In this document: positions 14,589-21,346 of the stretch, piece by piece
Layout: the number at the start of each line of letters is the position of its first letter
How positions within the stretch are numbered: position 1 is the first letter of the stretch
Origin: a virus
Length of the DNA stretch: 28,148 nucleotides
Direction: 5' to 3' (one strand)
IMG/VR virus record: IMGVR_UViG_3300038428_000130
Coordinates: 1-28,148 of that record
Position numbers and translations under genes: made by a program
Notes under the pieces: model-generated
Database searches by the model: none
Seen by the model: the letters and a program-made list of their open reading frames with translations, nothing else
Told to the model about the DNA's origin: nothing

Positions 14589-15783
14589 CCTTAATCTCCT
14601 CGCTGGAATCCGCTTCGGTGCCAATCACCGCCAGTCCATAATTTCCCGCACCGTCTAATGCCAAGGCGTTGATAATGCTGTCAACGATGGTGAGCGTGGC
14701 ATCATGCATATCGGTTAGCCAGATAGCCCAGAAATCCTTGATTTGCAACCCGCCCTGCGCCTTGATGGCGAGCTTGACATGCTTCCTGAATTCTGGCATG
14801 TCGAACCCCCGGAGCAATGCCGCCCCGGCGTCGAAGTTGTTGACATTGGGGTTGATATCTACGCTCAAGATAGGCTTGTTGACAATCTTCTCCCCGCCAC
14901 CCTTGACCTTCTTGGCAACCGGCTGCACGAGGGTAAGATTCGCCCCGGCAAGCTCGGGGTCATTGGTCATCTCCATCAGAGTGAACGCCACGGAAGGACT
15001 TGTTACCCCCACAGGGTCGCTGACCTTATGGATGCGCACCTGTGACGGGCATCCGAGGCAGGCGACAAACTCATTCTCCAAGGGTGTGAAAGCGAAGAAA
15101 GCGGAAACAATCTTTTCCATCTCTTTGTCTTCCAGCTTCTCTACTTCATCCGGGCGGAATTTGGCAAGCTCGTCCGCACGGGATTTCATCTCCGCTGAAT
15201 AGCGAGTCCCGTTGTAGATTTTGTTCAAAAAGAAAGACGGCCATTCCGCCCCCCCGAACGACCAGCAGAGGGAGAACGTCTTTACACCTAAATCCTCAAG
15301 GATGTTCCGTAGAGCAAGGATAACATCTTTGGAAGTATTCTCAATAAACGCCTGCCCATGTGGGAAATCCAAGAGTACGGGAAATTGTTGTCGAGAAGTA
15401 ACAATAGAAGAATTGACCTGTTCTTCAATAACCTCCTTTTCCTTTTTAGCGAGGAACTTAAAGGGTCTTCCCATATTTCGGTAAGAGAGTGCCTCCTTTT
15501 TTGACATCGGGTCTTGAAGGTCTTTACCCCCGTTTACTATTAGCCAAAACCCATAACATCCATTACTCAATGAGAAGTCTAAGGCGGGGGGAACTTCCTT
15601 TTCCTCATCAAGGCGGGGGCTAAAGAAGGGATTTATGCCTATGCTTTCAGTTTCGGTTCCCTTAGTTTCAGCCAAAACCGTAGCTTGTAGAAACTCCTGA
15701 ATATTACCACCATTAAGGTTGTTTTGAAAAACTGTAGAATCTGATTCTATGCCGAAGATAGCCCAGTTAGAATGTCCAAACAT
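14578..15783 (-). CDS. Unknown 401-residue protein, possibly RdgC-like
   Basis: 401 residues, no confident family. Blocks that look conserved are FPVLLDFPHGQAFIENTS, LSFGGAEWPSFFLNKIYN-type and FRPDEVEKLEDKEMEKIV. The spacing of a hydrophobic strand, an Asp-x3-Gly turn and a helix (about residues 134-165) recalls the middle of RdgC recombination-associated proteins, but I would not rely on it. The 5' 480 bases (15301-15780) are about 41% GC by count, against 53% for 15001-15300 and 62% for 14941-15060; the low part abuts the endonuclease gene that overlaps its start by 37 bases. See the separate finding. Confidence 0.75.
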   Translation of the reverse strand: MFGHSNWAIFGIESDSTVFQNNLNGGNIQEFLQATVLAETKGTETESIGINPFFSPRLDEEKEVPPALDFSLSNGCYGFWLIVNGGKDLQDPMSKKEALSYRNMGRPFKFLAKKEKEVIEEQVNSSIVTSRQQFPVLLDFPHGQAFIENTSKDVILALRNILEDLGVKTFSLCWSFGGAEWPSFFLNKIYNGTRYSAEMKSRADELAKFRPDEVEKLEDKEMEKIVSAFFAFTPLENEFVACLGCPSQVRIHKVSDPVGVTSPSVAFTLMEMTNDPELAGANLTLVQPVAKKVKGGGEKIVNKPILSVDINPNVNNFDAGAALLRGFDMPEFRKHVKLAIKAQGGLQIKDFWAIWLTDMHDATLTIVDSIINALALDGAGNYGLAVIGTEADSSEEIKDES

Positions 15784-16331
15784 TTTTCCTCCTCATATTT
15801 CTTAAGGTATTCAGCCAATCCTAAAATTCTTTCCTTGTTCTCGTGTAAAAACCCCAAAGCAGCATTGCATCCATTACAGAGGATTCCTCTCACTTTCAAA
15901 GTAGTGTGATTATGGTCTATTGACCAATCCCACCCCCACCGCCCCCGTGAAGTAGAACCACACCCTAAGTTAGCACATTTTCTTCCCTGTAATTCAAACA
16001 TTTCCTTTACTTTTTCTGGAGTTAACTTATATTGCCTTTTTAAAACGGAACGTCGGCGTATAAGCTTGTCTTTTTCTGTGTTATTTTTTCTCCACCGACG
16101 AGTTTTAGCTGCAACCTTTTCAGGATTAGCAAGCCTCCACTTTTCAACAATATTTCGGCGACATATCTTACACCGCCTTCTCTTTCCTCCCGTTAAATTG
16201 TCTTCGGTTAACGGATGACCATATTTGCAGGTTAACCGAGAATTTATATACTTTTTACCTTTTCTACAGTTAGCATATTGGGCTAACCGCTGTTTTTGTT
16301 CTGCTGTTCTCTCATAAACCCCTGTAGGCAT
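15747..16331 (-). CDS. Endonuclease VII-like nuclease
   Basis: 194 residues, starting MPTGVYERT, a typical opening for phage mobile nucleases. A C-x2-C finger pair (CKYGH, CKIC) precedes a very basic region, then an endonuclease VII-type core: C119 and C124, DHNH at 139-142, RGILCNGCN with C152 and C155, and the LGFLHENKERI helix. The open frame begins two codons earlier at a TTG, but GAGGGGG spaced from the ATG at 16331 supports the shorter start. Free-standing and overlapping the downstream gene's start by 37 bases. It is AT-rich relative to the phage core genes. A homing role is inferred from context; resolvase activity is the alternative. Confidence 0.85.
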   Translation of the reverse strand: MPTGVYERTAEQKQRLAQYANCRKGKKYINSRLTCKYGHPLTEDNLTGGKRRRCKICRRNIVEKWRLANPEKVAAKTRRWRKNNTEKDKLIRRRSVLKRQYKLTPEKVKEMFELQGRKCANLGCGSTSRGRWGWDWSIDHNHTTLKVRGILCNGCNAALGFLHENKERILGLAEYLKKYEEEKCLDILTGLSSA

Positions 16332-16405
16332 AATCAACCCCCTCTCTTTCTGATATAGGGGCTGATAGTCATTTTAATGAAAATAACCAACCCAATCACT
16401 AAAGG

Positions 16406-16678
16406 CTATTTGACATTGGGGGCCTCCATTTCGCACTCTCCCGGACCGGGCTGTTGCGGACGGGGTGGTAACGTGGCATAGGGATAATGGTCATGACCAT
16501 CCCTGCCCGTTTTGGGGTTAAAGTCCCGGTGGATGTCTTTGCGCTTCCACCACCATGGAGCATCCTTGGCTATGCCGATATGCCATCTGCCGGTGTTATC
16601 CTCCACGCACGTACCAGGGGTGGGAATGTTGCCTTCTCGATGGTCTTGCATCTTTACCAACCCATCCTCCAAGTACAC
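16406..16678 (-). CDS. Zinc-ribbon protein remnant or downstream half of an interrupted gene
   Basis: The annotatable frame (GTG start at 16678, 90 residues) has no ribosome site. Reading the same frame further upstream, it continues without a stop to a TAA at 16757-16759, giving CCICG immediately before this segment, and beyond the TAA the frame reads IECP. Together ECP-stop-CHQ and CCIC would make a standard C-x2-C...C-x2-C zinc ribbon broken by one TAA. The C-terminus is His/Asp/Trp- and Pro-rich (AKDAPWWWKRKDIHRDF, PPRPQQPGPG). It may be a gene split by a nonsense change, a sequencing error, or a fragment left by recombination at this locus. No function recognised. Confidence 0.45.
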   Translation of the reverse strand: MYLEDGLVKMQDHREGNIPTPGTCVEDNTGRWHIGIAKDAPWWWKRKDIHRDFNPKTGRDGHDHYPYATLPPRPQQPGPGECEMEAPNVK

Positions 16679-16756
16679 ATCAAAGCGGAGACCGCAGATA
16701 CAGCAATCGAAATCCCTAGTCTCCCTTTGGAAATAGAGACTCTGGAACTGGTGACA

Positions 16757-17158
16757 TTAAGGGCACTCAATTAGTCCAAAGTCTCCGTCCCGATTAACCA
16801 CGTACACTGTGCGAGACCACTGGACTTTGTTGCCGGAATAGAGTCCTTCACCGATGAGGATTTCCGGGCTGAATCCAAGACCAATAGACAGGTCAGAGTT
16901 GGTGTGCTGCCATTCTCCATCCAGAGATAGCAACCTACCATCTGAACCAATTTCATCCCACCGGGCCTCATAGTTCAACACGACGCTCCCGAGTTTCTTG
17001 CGCCGGTCCCGGAGTTTCCACTTGGTGTACTTGTCGGCTGCCCACATGTACCAGACCATCGGACTAAGATGGTAAGTCCAGTAGCGATGCAGTCCTTTCC
17101 AAAACCCGAACCGCTGGATGGCGTAAATGAGATACCACTCCTTGAGCCTCTTTCCCAT
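16757..17158 (-). CDS. Chimeric small gene containing a portal-protein fragment
   Basis: 133 residues. The start at 17158 has a strong AGGAGAGGGG ribosome site. Residues 1 to about 57 (GKRLKEWYLIYAIQRFGFW...) are an aromatic, basic domain that I do not recognise. From about residue 58 (VVLNYEARWDEIGSDGR) to residue 113 (SGNKVQ) the sequence is portal-like; residues 72-113, from SDGR to SGNKVQ, are identical to the portal gene at the window's right end over 127 bases. It then diverges to VVNRDGDFGLIECP and a TAA that interrupts an apparent zinc ribbon continuing into 16406-16678. The product is probably not a functional portal; it looks like a recombination scar or partial duplication. Confidence 0.6.
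   Translation of the reverse strand: MGKRLKEWYLIYAIQRFGFWKGLHRYWTYHLSPMVWYMWAADKYTKWKLRDRRKKLGSVVLNYEARWDEIGSDGRLLSLDGEWQHTNSDLSIGLGFSPEILIGEGLYSGNKVQWSRTVYVVNRDGDFGLIECP
16819..16945. repeat. Direct repeat copy A (127 bases, portal fragment)
   Basis: Identical, base for base, to 28022-28148, same orientation, offset 11,203. The left boundary is sharp: C at 16818 against A at 28021. The right boundary cannot be seen because the other copy reaches the end of the window. It encodes the SDGR to SGNKVQ part of the portal protein in frame. Confidence 0.95.
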
Positions 17159-17164
17159 GCCCCT

Positions 17165-17183
17165 CTCCTGTTCTTTAATACTC
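17165..17183 (-). promoter_or_regulatory. Possible operon-head motif inside the primase gene's 3' end
   Basis: On the minus strand GAGTATTAAAGAACAGGAG closely resembles the copy at 22670-22690 (GAGTATTATTCAACGGAGG). It overlaps the last codons of the TOPRIM gene and ends in the ribosome site of the gene starting at 17158. Weaker than the others because coding constraint overlaps it. Confidence 0.3.
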
Positions 17184-17915
17184 GAAATACTTGGCGGTTC
17201 GTGATTGTAAGTCTCTTGCCCACTCATATTTTTCCAATGCCTTACTGGGGTCCTTTTTTGTACACTCACAGGTTATAACCTGCATAACCTTGATGTTTCT
17301 CCGCTGCTGTTCCATGGACTCCTCACCCTGAATCTCATTGTCGTACATCAACAACAGCCGCTTCACCCCAAGGATACGAAGGTAGGCAATGTGGTTCTTT
17401 CCTACCTTCTTGGTGAGGGGAGACATTATGGGAAAGCTCGGGCAAATCAGGCGCATTGCCAACAGGTCAAACGGGCCTTCCACGCACATAACCGACTGGG
17501 TCTCAATGATTTGCCTGATAGTCTCAGGGTCATTACCCAACCAGTTTGGACCAATGTACTTTTCCTTATCCCCGACATACTGGTACTTCCCATCCACACT
17601 CCACAGGGCGCTTCCCTCTAACGGTTTGGTTTGCGCACGGGGGTAGGTACCATCAGCGGAGCGCATGGGGAAGATAAACGCCGGGCCGGGGATAATGAGT
17701 TTGGGGATGTAGAGACACCCCAGTCGGGTTACAACATCCCTAAAGCGACCCTCGTATATGGGAAGAGATTCCTCCCAGTGGCGCTCCTGTATAATTTTCT
17801 GAATGGTCGTCGCTTCGAGAGTCTTATCCGGGTACTTCTCTACGAGACGCTGATAGATGAGCTTGGTCTCGGCAATAATCCGGGGGACATCGGTGCGGAA
17901 CCAATCATTTTGCAT
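17175..17915 (-). CDS. DnaG-type primase, TOPRIM-domain protein
   Basis: 246 residues. The C-terminal half is a TOPRIM domain: VMCVEGPFDLLAM (143-154) carries the catalytic Glu and the Asp of motif I, SPLTKKVGKNHIAYL follows, LLLMYDNE (187-194) is the acidic metal-binding motif, and KDPSKALEKY (221-230) the DP element. Residues 45-120 (IYEGRFRDVVTRLGCLYIPKLIIPGPAFIFPMRSADG) match the segment that precedes TOPRIM in phage primases. There is no N-terminal zinc-binding domain and no helicase domain. The small Cys-containing genes directly upstream, overlapping in coupled fashion, may supply metal-binding functions. Synthesises RNA primers for phage replication (by family). Confidence 0.75.
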   Translation of the reverse strand: MQNDWFRTDVPRIIAETKLIYQRLVEKYPDKTLEATTIQKIIQERHWEESLPIYEGRFRDVVTRLGCLYIPKLIIPGPAFIFPMRSADGTYPRAQTKPLEGSALWSVDGKYQYVGDKEKYIGPNWLGNDPETIRQIIETQSVMCVEGPFDLLAMRLICPSFPIMSPLTKKVGKNHIAYLRILGVKRLLLMYDNEIQGEESMEQQRRNIKVMQVITCECTKKDPSKALEKYEWARDLQSRTAKYFEY

Positions 17916-18105
17916 CTTTCATCTCTTCCAACAATCCAGTAAACTCCACAAATTGTGCCTCAGCCTCCGGGTCATCGGGCGGACACAGGCTGCACACCAG
18001 CTTGGGGTAAGAACGCATCGTGCCGTTGTAGCACACGTGGGTCTTCCCTTTAATATACTGCATCAGCAGTTGAATCTTCGGATTGTTAGACGGCAGGGCT
18101 GCCAT
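17905..18105 (-). CDS. Small Cys-containing protein upstream of primase
   Basis: 66 residues from the ATG at 18105, chosen for AAGGCGGAA just upstream; the frame is open to 18156. THVCYNG and KLVCSLCPPDDPEA give three cysteines in a loose zinc-finger-like pattern. It overlaps the upstream gene by 20 bases and the primase start by 11 bases, so all three are likely co-translated. It could assist the primase, but that is inference from position only. Confidence 0.65.
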   Translation of the reverse strand: MAALPSNNPKIQLLMQYIKGKTHVCYNGTMRSYPKLVCSLCPPDDPEAEAQFVEFTGLLEEMKDAK

Positions 18106-18481
18106 TTTCCGCCTTACTCTGGATGATGGCTTCGGGAACCGCAGCCGGGATATCAAACTGACCGAGGACCCACATGAACGCCACGATGTCCCGATAGTCC
18201 TGCAAGAGTACCTCCGGGTCCCTCAGTCCCCGGTTAAACTGCTCCACAAGCTCCTGTTTGGTGTATACCGGTGTAAACCCCTTGGGGTTTTTGCAGAACT
18301 CAGGGTTGGTGGAGCCGCATACGACGCACCCTACAACTTTTCTTCCCACTATCTTAGCGTTCTTGCAGTTGTAAGGGCAGGGCTTGAGGTTCCTGAGAAT
18401 GAAACGGCGTCGGTACCGGCGCACCAAGTTTTGCAACCGGACGAGAATCTCCGACACGGATTTGAGTTTGACCGTGTTCAT
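18086..18481 (-). CDS. Zinc-ribbon protein
   Basis: 131 residues. A basic N-terminus (RRYRRRF) precedes two Cys pairs: CPYNCKNAK (about 35-43) and GCVVCGSTNPEFC (about 51-63), a typical metal-binding set. The C-terminal half is helical (ELVEQFNRGL, VLLQDYRDIVAFMWVLGQF). Similar arrangements occur in phage hypothetical proteins; no activity known to me. Its ATG overlaps the stop of the GIY-YIG gene by 4 bases, and it precedes the small Cys protein and primase. Confidence 0.75.
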   Translation of the reverse strand: MNTVKLKSVSEILVRLQNLVRRYRRRFILRNLKPCPYNCKNAKIVGRKVVGCVVCGSTNPEFCKNPKGFTPVYTKQELVEQFNRGLRDPEVLLQDYRDIVAFMWVLGQFDIPAAVPEAIIQSKAENGSPAV

Positions 18482-19044
18482 CTCACCCCTTTAATTTTTT
18501 TATTCCAAGGGGTACGTCCTAATGCCTTTTTTCTTATTTTTTCTTTGGTAGCAAGAGAATGAGGTTCTTTTTTAACTCCAGTATGAGAAAGACTCATTTT
18601 TTTACGAACGCTGAGTGAATGATGCTTTCCAAACATTGGGTTATTTTGACCCGATAGAGACTCACTCATTTGCTGACGAGTTTCGGGGGTGAAAACAAAC
18701 CGCTTTCTCGCTTTACTCATCTTCAATCTTGTAGATTGAGTTGGAGTTCCTCCTTCTCCACCTAGAGTCAAGTTGTATCCATATTTTGGTTCATGGCTGC
18801 GATATTTAGTGATGAAATATCTTTCTTGTTCGGATAAATCTTCTTTCGATGATGCCCAAGAAGACAAAACGTGTATACTAAAAGCCCCTTCTCCGTATTT
18901 TCGGATGGCTGCACCTATAGCACACGGCCTTCCTTTTCTAGCGGCATATAAGTGCATTTTCCACCTTTGAAGAAGGGAGTTACGCACCCACTTTCCGATA
19001 TATACCTTATTGTTCGTTTTGTTGAGAATCAGATAAATCAGCAT
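18478..19044 (-). CDS. GIY-YIG homing endonuclease
   Basis: 188 residues. The domain opens IYLILNKTNNKVYIGKW, a clean GIY-YIG pair, with the catalytic Arg region RWKMHLYAARKG and the Glu of LSEQERYFI. YGYNLTLGGEGG closes the domain. NUMOD3-type helices follow (TRLKMSKARKR, TRQQMSESLSGQNNPMFGKHHS). No clear ribosome site precedes the ATG, which lies inside the 3' end of the ATPase gene (38-base overlap), and the stop overlaps the next start by 4 bases. Thus it is wedged seamlessly between two phage genes. AT-rich. Confidence 0.9.
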   Translation of the reverse strand: MLIYLILNKTNNKVYIGKWVRNSLLQRWKMHLYAARKGRPCAIGAAIRKYGEGAFSIHVLSSWASSKEDLSEQERYFITKYRSHEPKYGYNLTLGGEGGTPTQSTRLKMSKARKRFVFTPETRQQMSESLSGQNNPMFGKHHSLSVRKKMSLSHTGVKKEPHSLATKEKIRKKALGRTPWNKKIKGVR

Positions 19045-19678
19045 GTTGAACCAATTGAAGAATGGGTGTTTCTTCCGAGGATGATACCCTATAAATGCGT
19101 GTTGCAGCCTCAGCTAGTTTATCTTGCCCCGTTATGGCTAAGATTGTAAACCCAAAATCATTAGCTAGGGTATGCAAAATTTTAGACATTCGGGATAAGT
19201 TCTTGCTCCCGTTTATGTTATTGAAAGACTCATCAAGAAAAATGGCTTTTGCGAGCTTAAACCTTTTACACATTATCACTCGCAAAAAAAAGGCGCATAC
19301 GTTCTGCACCCCCCCGCCGAAGGTCGTCATGATGGGACCCACCGTCTCTCCCTGCTTGCACAGGAGACGGTAGTTGTACCCCCGAGCAGTCTCCTTCTTT
19401 TCCACAACGAAGGAGATAGGCTCGGGTTCATCCTTGAATACCTGTTGGAGTCCAGCGGTAACGATGGACTCAATCTTGGTGATACCGTTGGCGCTCACCA
19501 CCTCTATGCATTTGTCGATAAGACCCAGTGCCTTCTGGAGGTCCAGTTTCTCCTCTTCAATGCGCTTAATCTTGTCGTTGAGTCGGGAGATGTTAGACTG
19601 CTCATAGATGAGTTGCTGCTCAAGGCGCTTGGCACCGGAGCGGAAAGTAGTGATGCGGTTGATGATGACGTAATCCAC
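19007..19678 (-). CDS. ABC-ATPase-like (RecN/SbcC-type) protein lacking Walker A
   Basis: 223 residues. Residues 15-60 form a coiled coil (LEQQLIYEQSNISRLNDKI). The second half is the C-lobe of an SMC/SbcC/RecN-like ATPase: signature-like TFGGGVQ (119-125), Walker B KAIFLDESFNNI (144-155) and an ILAITG strand in the H-loop position. A Walker A loop is absent, so it either partners with another ATPase subunit or is a non-hydrolysing relative. GTG start at 19678 overlapping the previous stop, with AAGGAAG as ribosome site. The 3' part, 19021-19260, is about 39% GC by count, against about 54% for 19321-19440; the change lies just before the Walker B region. The gene ends inside the GIY-YIG gene. 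Confidence 0.7.
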   Translation of the reverse strand: MDYVIINRITTFRSGAKRLEQQLIYEQSNISRLNDKIKRIEEEKLDLQKALGLIDKCIEVVSANGITKIESIVTAGLQQVFKDEPEPISFVVEKKETARGYNYRLLCKQGETVGPIMTTFGGGVQNVCAFFLRVIMCKRFKLAKAIFLDESFNNINGSKNLSRMSKILHTLANDFGFTILAITGQDKLAEAATRIYRVSSSEETPILQLVQHADLSDSQQNEQ

Positions 19679-20067
19679 TATTTCTTCCTTTTGAGAAGTT
19701 CTTTCAGGCGGAAGTTGCGGCGATACAGTTTCTCCGCTTCTCCCTTAAAGTAGGCGATTTTAGAGGAAAGTTCCTTGTAACTATCGTTGTCGCAAGGAAC
19801 ATATCCGCCCGCATAAATAGCTGCCCGCCGAACCGGCCATCGGTCGATGCAGGTGATATCGAGTTTGATGGTGAAGTCCCGGTACCCATGACGAAAAAGA
19901 AAGTCACGGAGAACTTCCATCTCCTGACCGCCCACGATGTCAATCTCCACCCACATCCCATGTCCGCATGAGCAAACGGTATTCCAGCCATTGTCCCGAA
20001 GAAGCTTCACCAACTTGCGGATGGGTGCCTCAATGCCCTCGTAGAACTCGTTAAGCTTTCGGGGCAT
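19678..20067 (-). CDS. Conserved phage protein of unknown function
   Basis: 129 residues from the ATG at 20067 (PRKLNEFYEG...). The longer open frame back to 20241 would lie wholly over the next upstream gene. The IRKLVKLLRDNGWNTVCSCGH block followed by alternating strands (MWVEIDIVGG, DFTIKLDI) is familiar from many phage genomes as a small ferredoxin-like-looking protein, without known function. The C-terminus is a basic helix. Coupled: it overlaps the upstream gene by 17 bases and has no strong ribosome site of its own. Confidence 0.75.
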   Translation of the reverse strand: MPRKLNEFYEGIEAPIRKLVKLLRDNGWNTVCSCGHGMWVEIDIVGGQEMEVLRDFLFRHGYRDFTIKLDITCIDRWPVRRAAIYAGGYVPCDNDSYKELSSKIAYFKGEAEKLYRRNFRLKELLKRKK

Positions 20068-20275
20068 CAACGACCGCTGCGGTGGGGGCTGCTTCCTTGA
20101 CCGGGACTTGCTTGTTGCGGAAAGTGAGGATGTCATAACTTCCCGATACCAGCCCGGAGGGATATAAGGCAAAAAGCTTCTCTCCCTCCAAGGACCGCTT
20201 ATTGAGGTGGTCTTTGAGCAGGCGGCTTTGCACCGTCTCAAAGTTGAATATCTGTACCTGCTTGGTTGCTGCCAT
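20051..20275 (-). CDS. Small unknown phage protein
   Basis: 74 residues, probably beta-rich in the first 50 (QVQIFNFETVQSRLL, EKLFALYPSG, YDILTFRNKQ), with an Ala/Pro-rich tail. AAGGAG ribosome site before the ATG at 20275, 8 bases downstream of the preceding gene's stop. No family recognised. Confidence 0.75.
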   Translation of the reverse strand: MAATKQVQIFNFETVQSRLLKDHLNKRSLEGEKLFALYPSGLVSGSYDILTFRNKQVPVKEAAPTAAVVDAPKA

Positions 20276-20283
20276 GTGGCTCC

Positions 20284-20457
20284 TTAGTCTGTTGCTGCCA
20301 ACAGAGGCATACTCTCAATCCGCTCGCTCGGGTGCAGCTTCCGCTCAGCCTTCTTCATGGCGAGCTTGAATGTAGCGGCATGTACCTTGAACGAATCGTA
20401 ATTGAATCCCCACCGTTTGTGCTCGGTGTTGACCTTGTAGATTCTCACTTGTCTCAT
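20284..20457 (-). CDS. Small conserved phage protein (57 residues)
   Basis: A short frame between the GIY-YIG gene and the next phage gene. It begins RQVRIYKVNTEHKRWGF, then KVHAATFKLAMKKAERK and a short tail. A YKV-x3-KRWGF opening followed by a helix is a layout that I associate with small phage proteins of unknown function. The ATG overlaps the nuclease stop by 4 bases (ATGA), and the gene ends 8 bases before the next start, so it fits the operon exactly. GC-rich like the core genes, unlike the nuclease beside it. Confidence 0.75.
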   Translation of the reverse strand: MRQVRIYKVNTEHKRWGFNYDSFKVHAATFKLAMKKAERKLHPSERIESMPLLAATD

Positions 20458-21317
20458 GATGCTGCTCCTATTTTCAACTTTCCGGTCTCATGCTCTTTAA
20501 TACTCACCTTTGACCACCTTATTTTACTTATATTGGACATTCTAACGCTACGCTGAGGGTCAGCCCTTTTGATTTTAATCATTTTATCACGGAAATCGGG
20601 GTCAGCCCACAATCTTTTTCTACATGCACTAAGTTTAGCACGACTCTCGGGACTAAATTTTCTCCCTCTATTAGATTCAACTATCTTGGCACGAACTTGA
20701 GGCTTATTCATGGCCCTTTTAGTTATTTCGGAGTGTTGAATATGATACTGGGGGCTAGACCATACTTCGTTTATATGGGAAGCTGCTTTAGCTTTAGCTT
20801 CTGGAGAATGCATCACCTTGACTTGGTTGGTATAAAATCTAGGGTTAGACCACATCTTTTTACTGGCTTTAGATTTGTTAATGGAGGTGCCGGAACTGTT
20901 CATAGCACTCTGAATTGATTTAATTGTTTTAGAACGGAATTCTAGATTAGACCACCTTTCCTTAGAAGCTTTACCAATCTTAATACGAGCCTCGGGAGAG
21001 TGCGGTACATTACACCCGTCTCCTCCAAGGGAGATATTGTATCCAATTTCTGGATTACGAGAATCAAAAGCATATATTAAAGCCTTCTCCCATAAGCAAA
21101 GTTGATAATTGGTGGTGAGGCAAGAAATGAGGGGGCGGATAGACCAAACCCGAGAGGGATAGTTAGCCATCGCATTAAACAAGTAAGACCGTCCCCGATA
21201 AGTCCCTTTCAGGGCATCCCTAATTTTTCGTTTAAGGTATAAGTCTAGATTAGATGTAACCGTTTTACCAATGTAAATCTTCTTGGTCTCACTATTTGTT
21301 ATGACATATACGAACAT
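20454..21317 (-). CDS. GIY-YIG homing endonuclease with tandem W-x-x-P repeats
   Basis: 287 residues. The nuclease domain begins FVYVITNSETKKIYIGKT and ends near residue 107 with YNISLGGDGCN. The C-terminal 180 residues contain at least four degenerate units built around W(S/A)(N/S/D)P-x-(F/Y) or a close variant (KERWSNLEF, KKMWSNPRF, NEVWSSPQY, KRLWADPDF), mixed with NUMOD3-like helices (PESRAKLSACRK, VRAKIVESNRGRKF). These probably form a modular DNA-recognition array. GGGGGATAGTT before the ATG. Free-standing between the probable sliding clamp and the 57-residue gene. Confidence 0.9.
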   Translation of the reverse strand: MFVYVITNSETKKIYIGKTVTSNLDLYLKRKIRDALKGTYRGRSYLFNAMANYPSRVWSIRPLISCLTTNYQLCLWEKALIYAFDSRNPEIGYNISLGGDGCNVPHSPEARIKIGKASKERWSNLEFRSKTIKSIQSAMNSSGTSINKSKASKKMWSNPRFYTNQVKVMHSPEAKAKAASHINEVWSSPQYHIQHSEITKRAMNKPQVRAKIVESNRGRKFSPESRAKLSACRKRLWADPDFRDKMIKIKRADPQRSVRMSNISKIRWSKVSIKEHETGKLKIGAAS

Positions 21318-21346
21318 AACTATCCCCCATTAAGTGATTTGGATAG

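Noticed and set aside
14578-15783. Firm annotation as RdgC
   Set aside because: Only a general resemblance of secondary-structure order in one region; no diagnostic motif, so it is left as unknown.
16406-17158. Stop-codon reassignment (TAA read as an amino acid)
   Set aside because: Many genes in the window end properly in TAA (for example 7912, 20284, 1147) and no suppressor tRNA is seen; a local nonsense change or recombination is simpler.
20068-20241. N-terminal extension of the gene ending at 19678
   Set aside because: It lies in another frame over the 74-residue gene 20051-20275, which has its own strong ribosome site.
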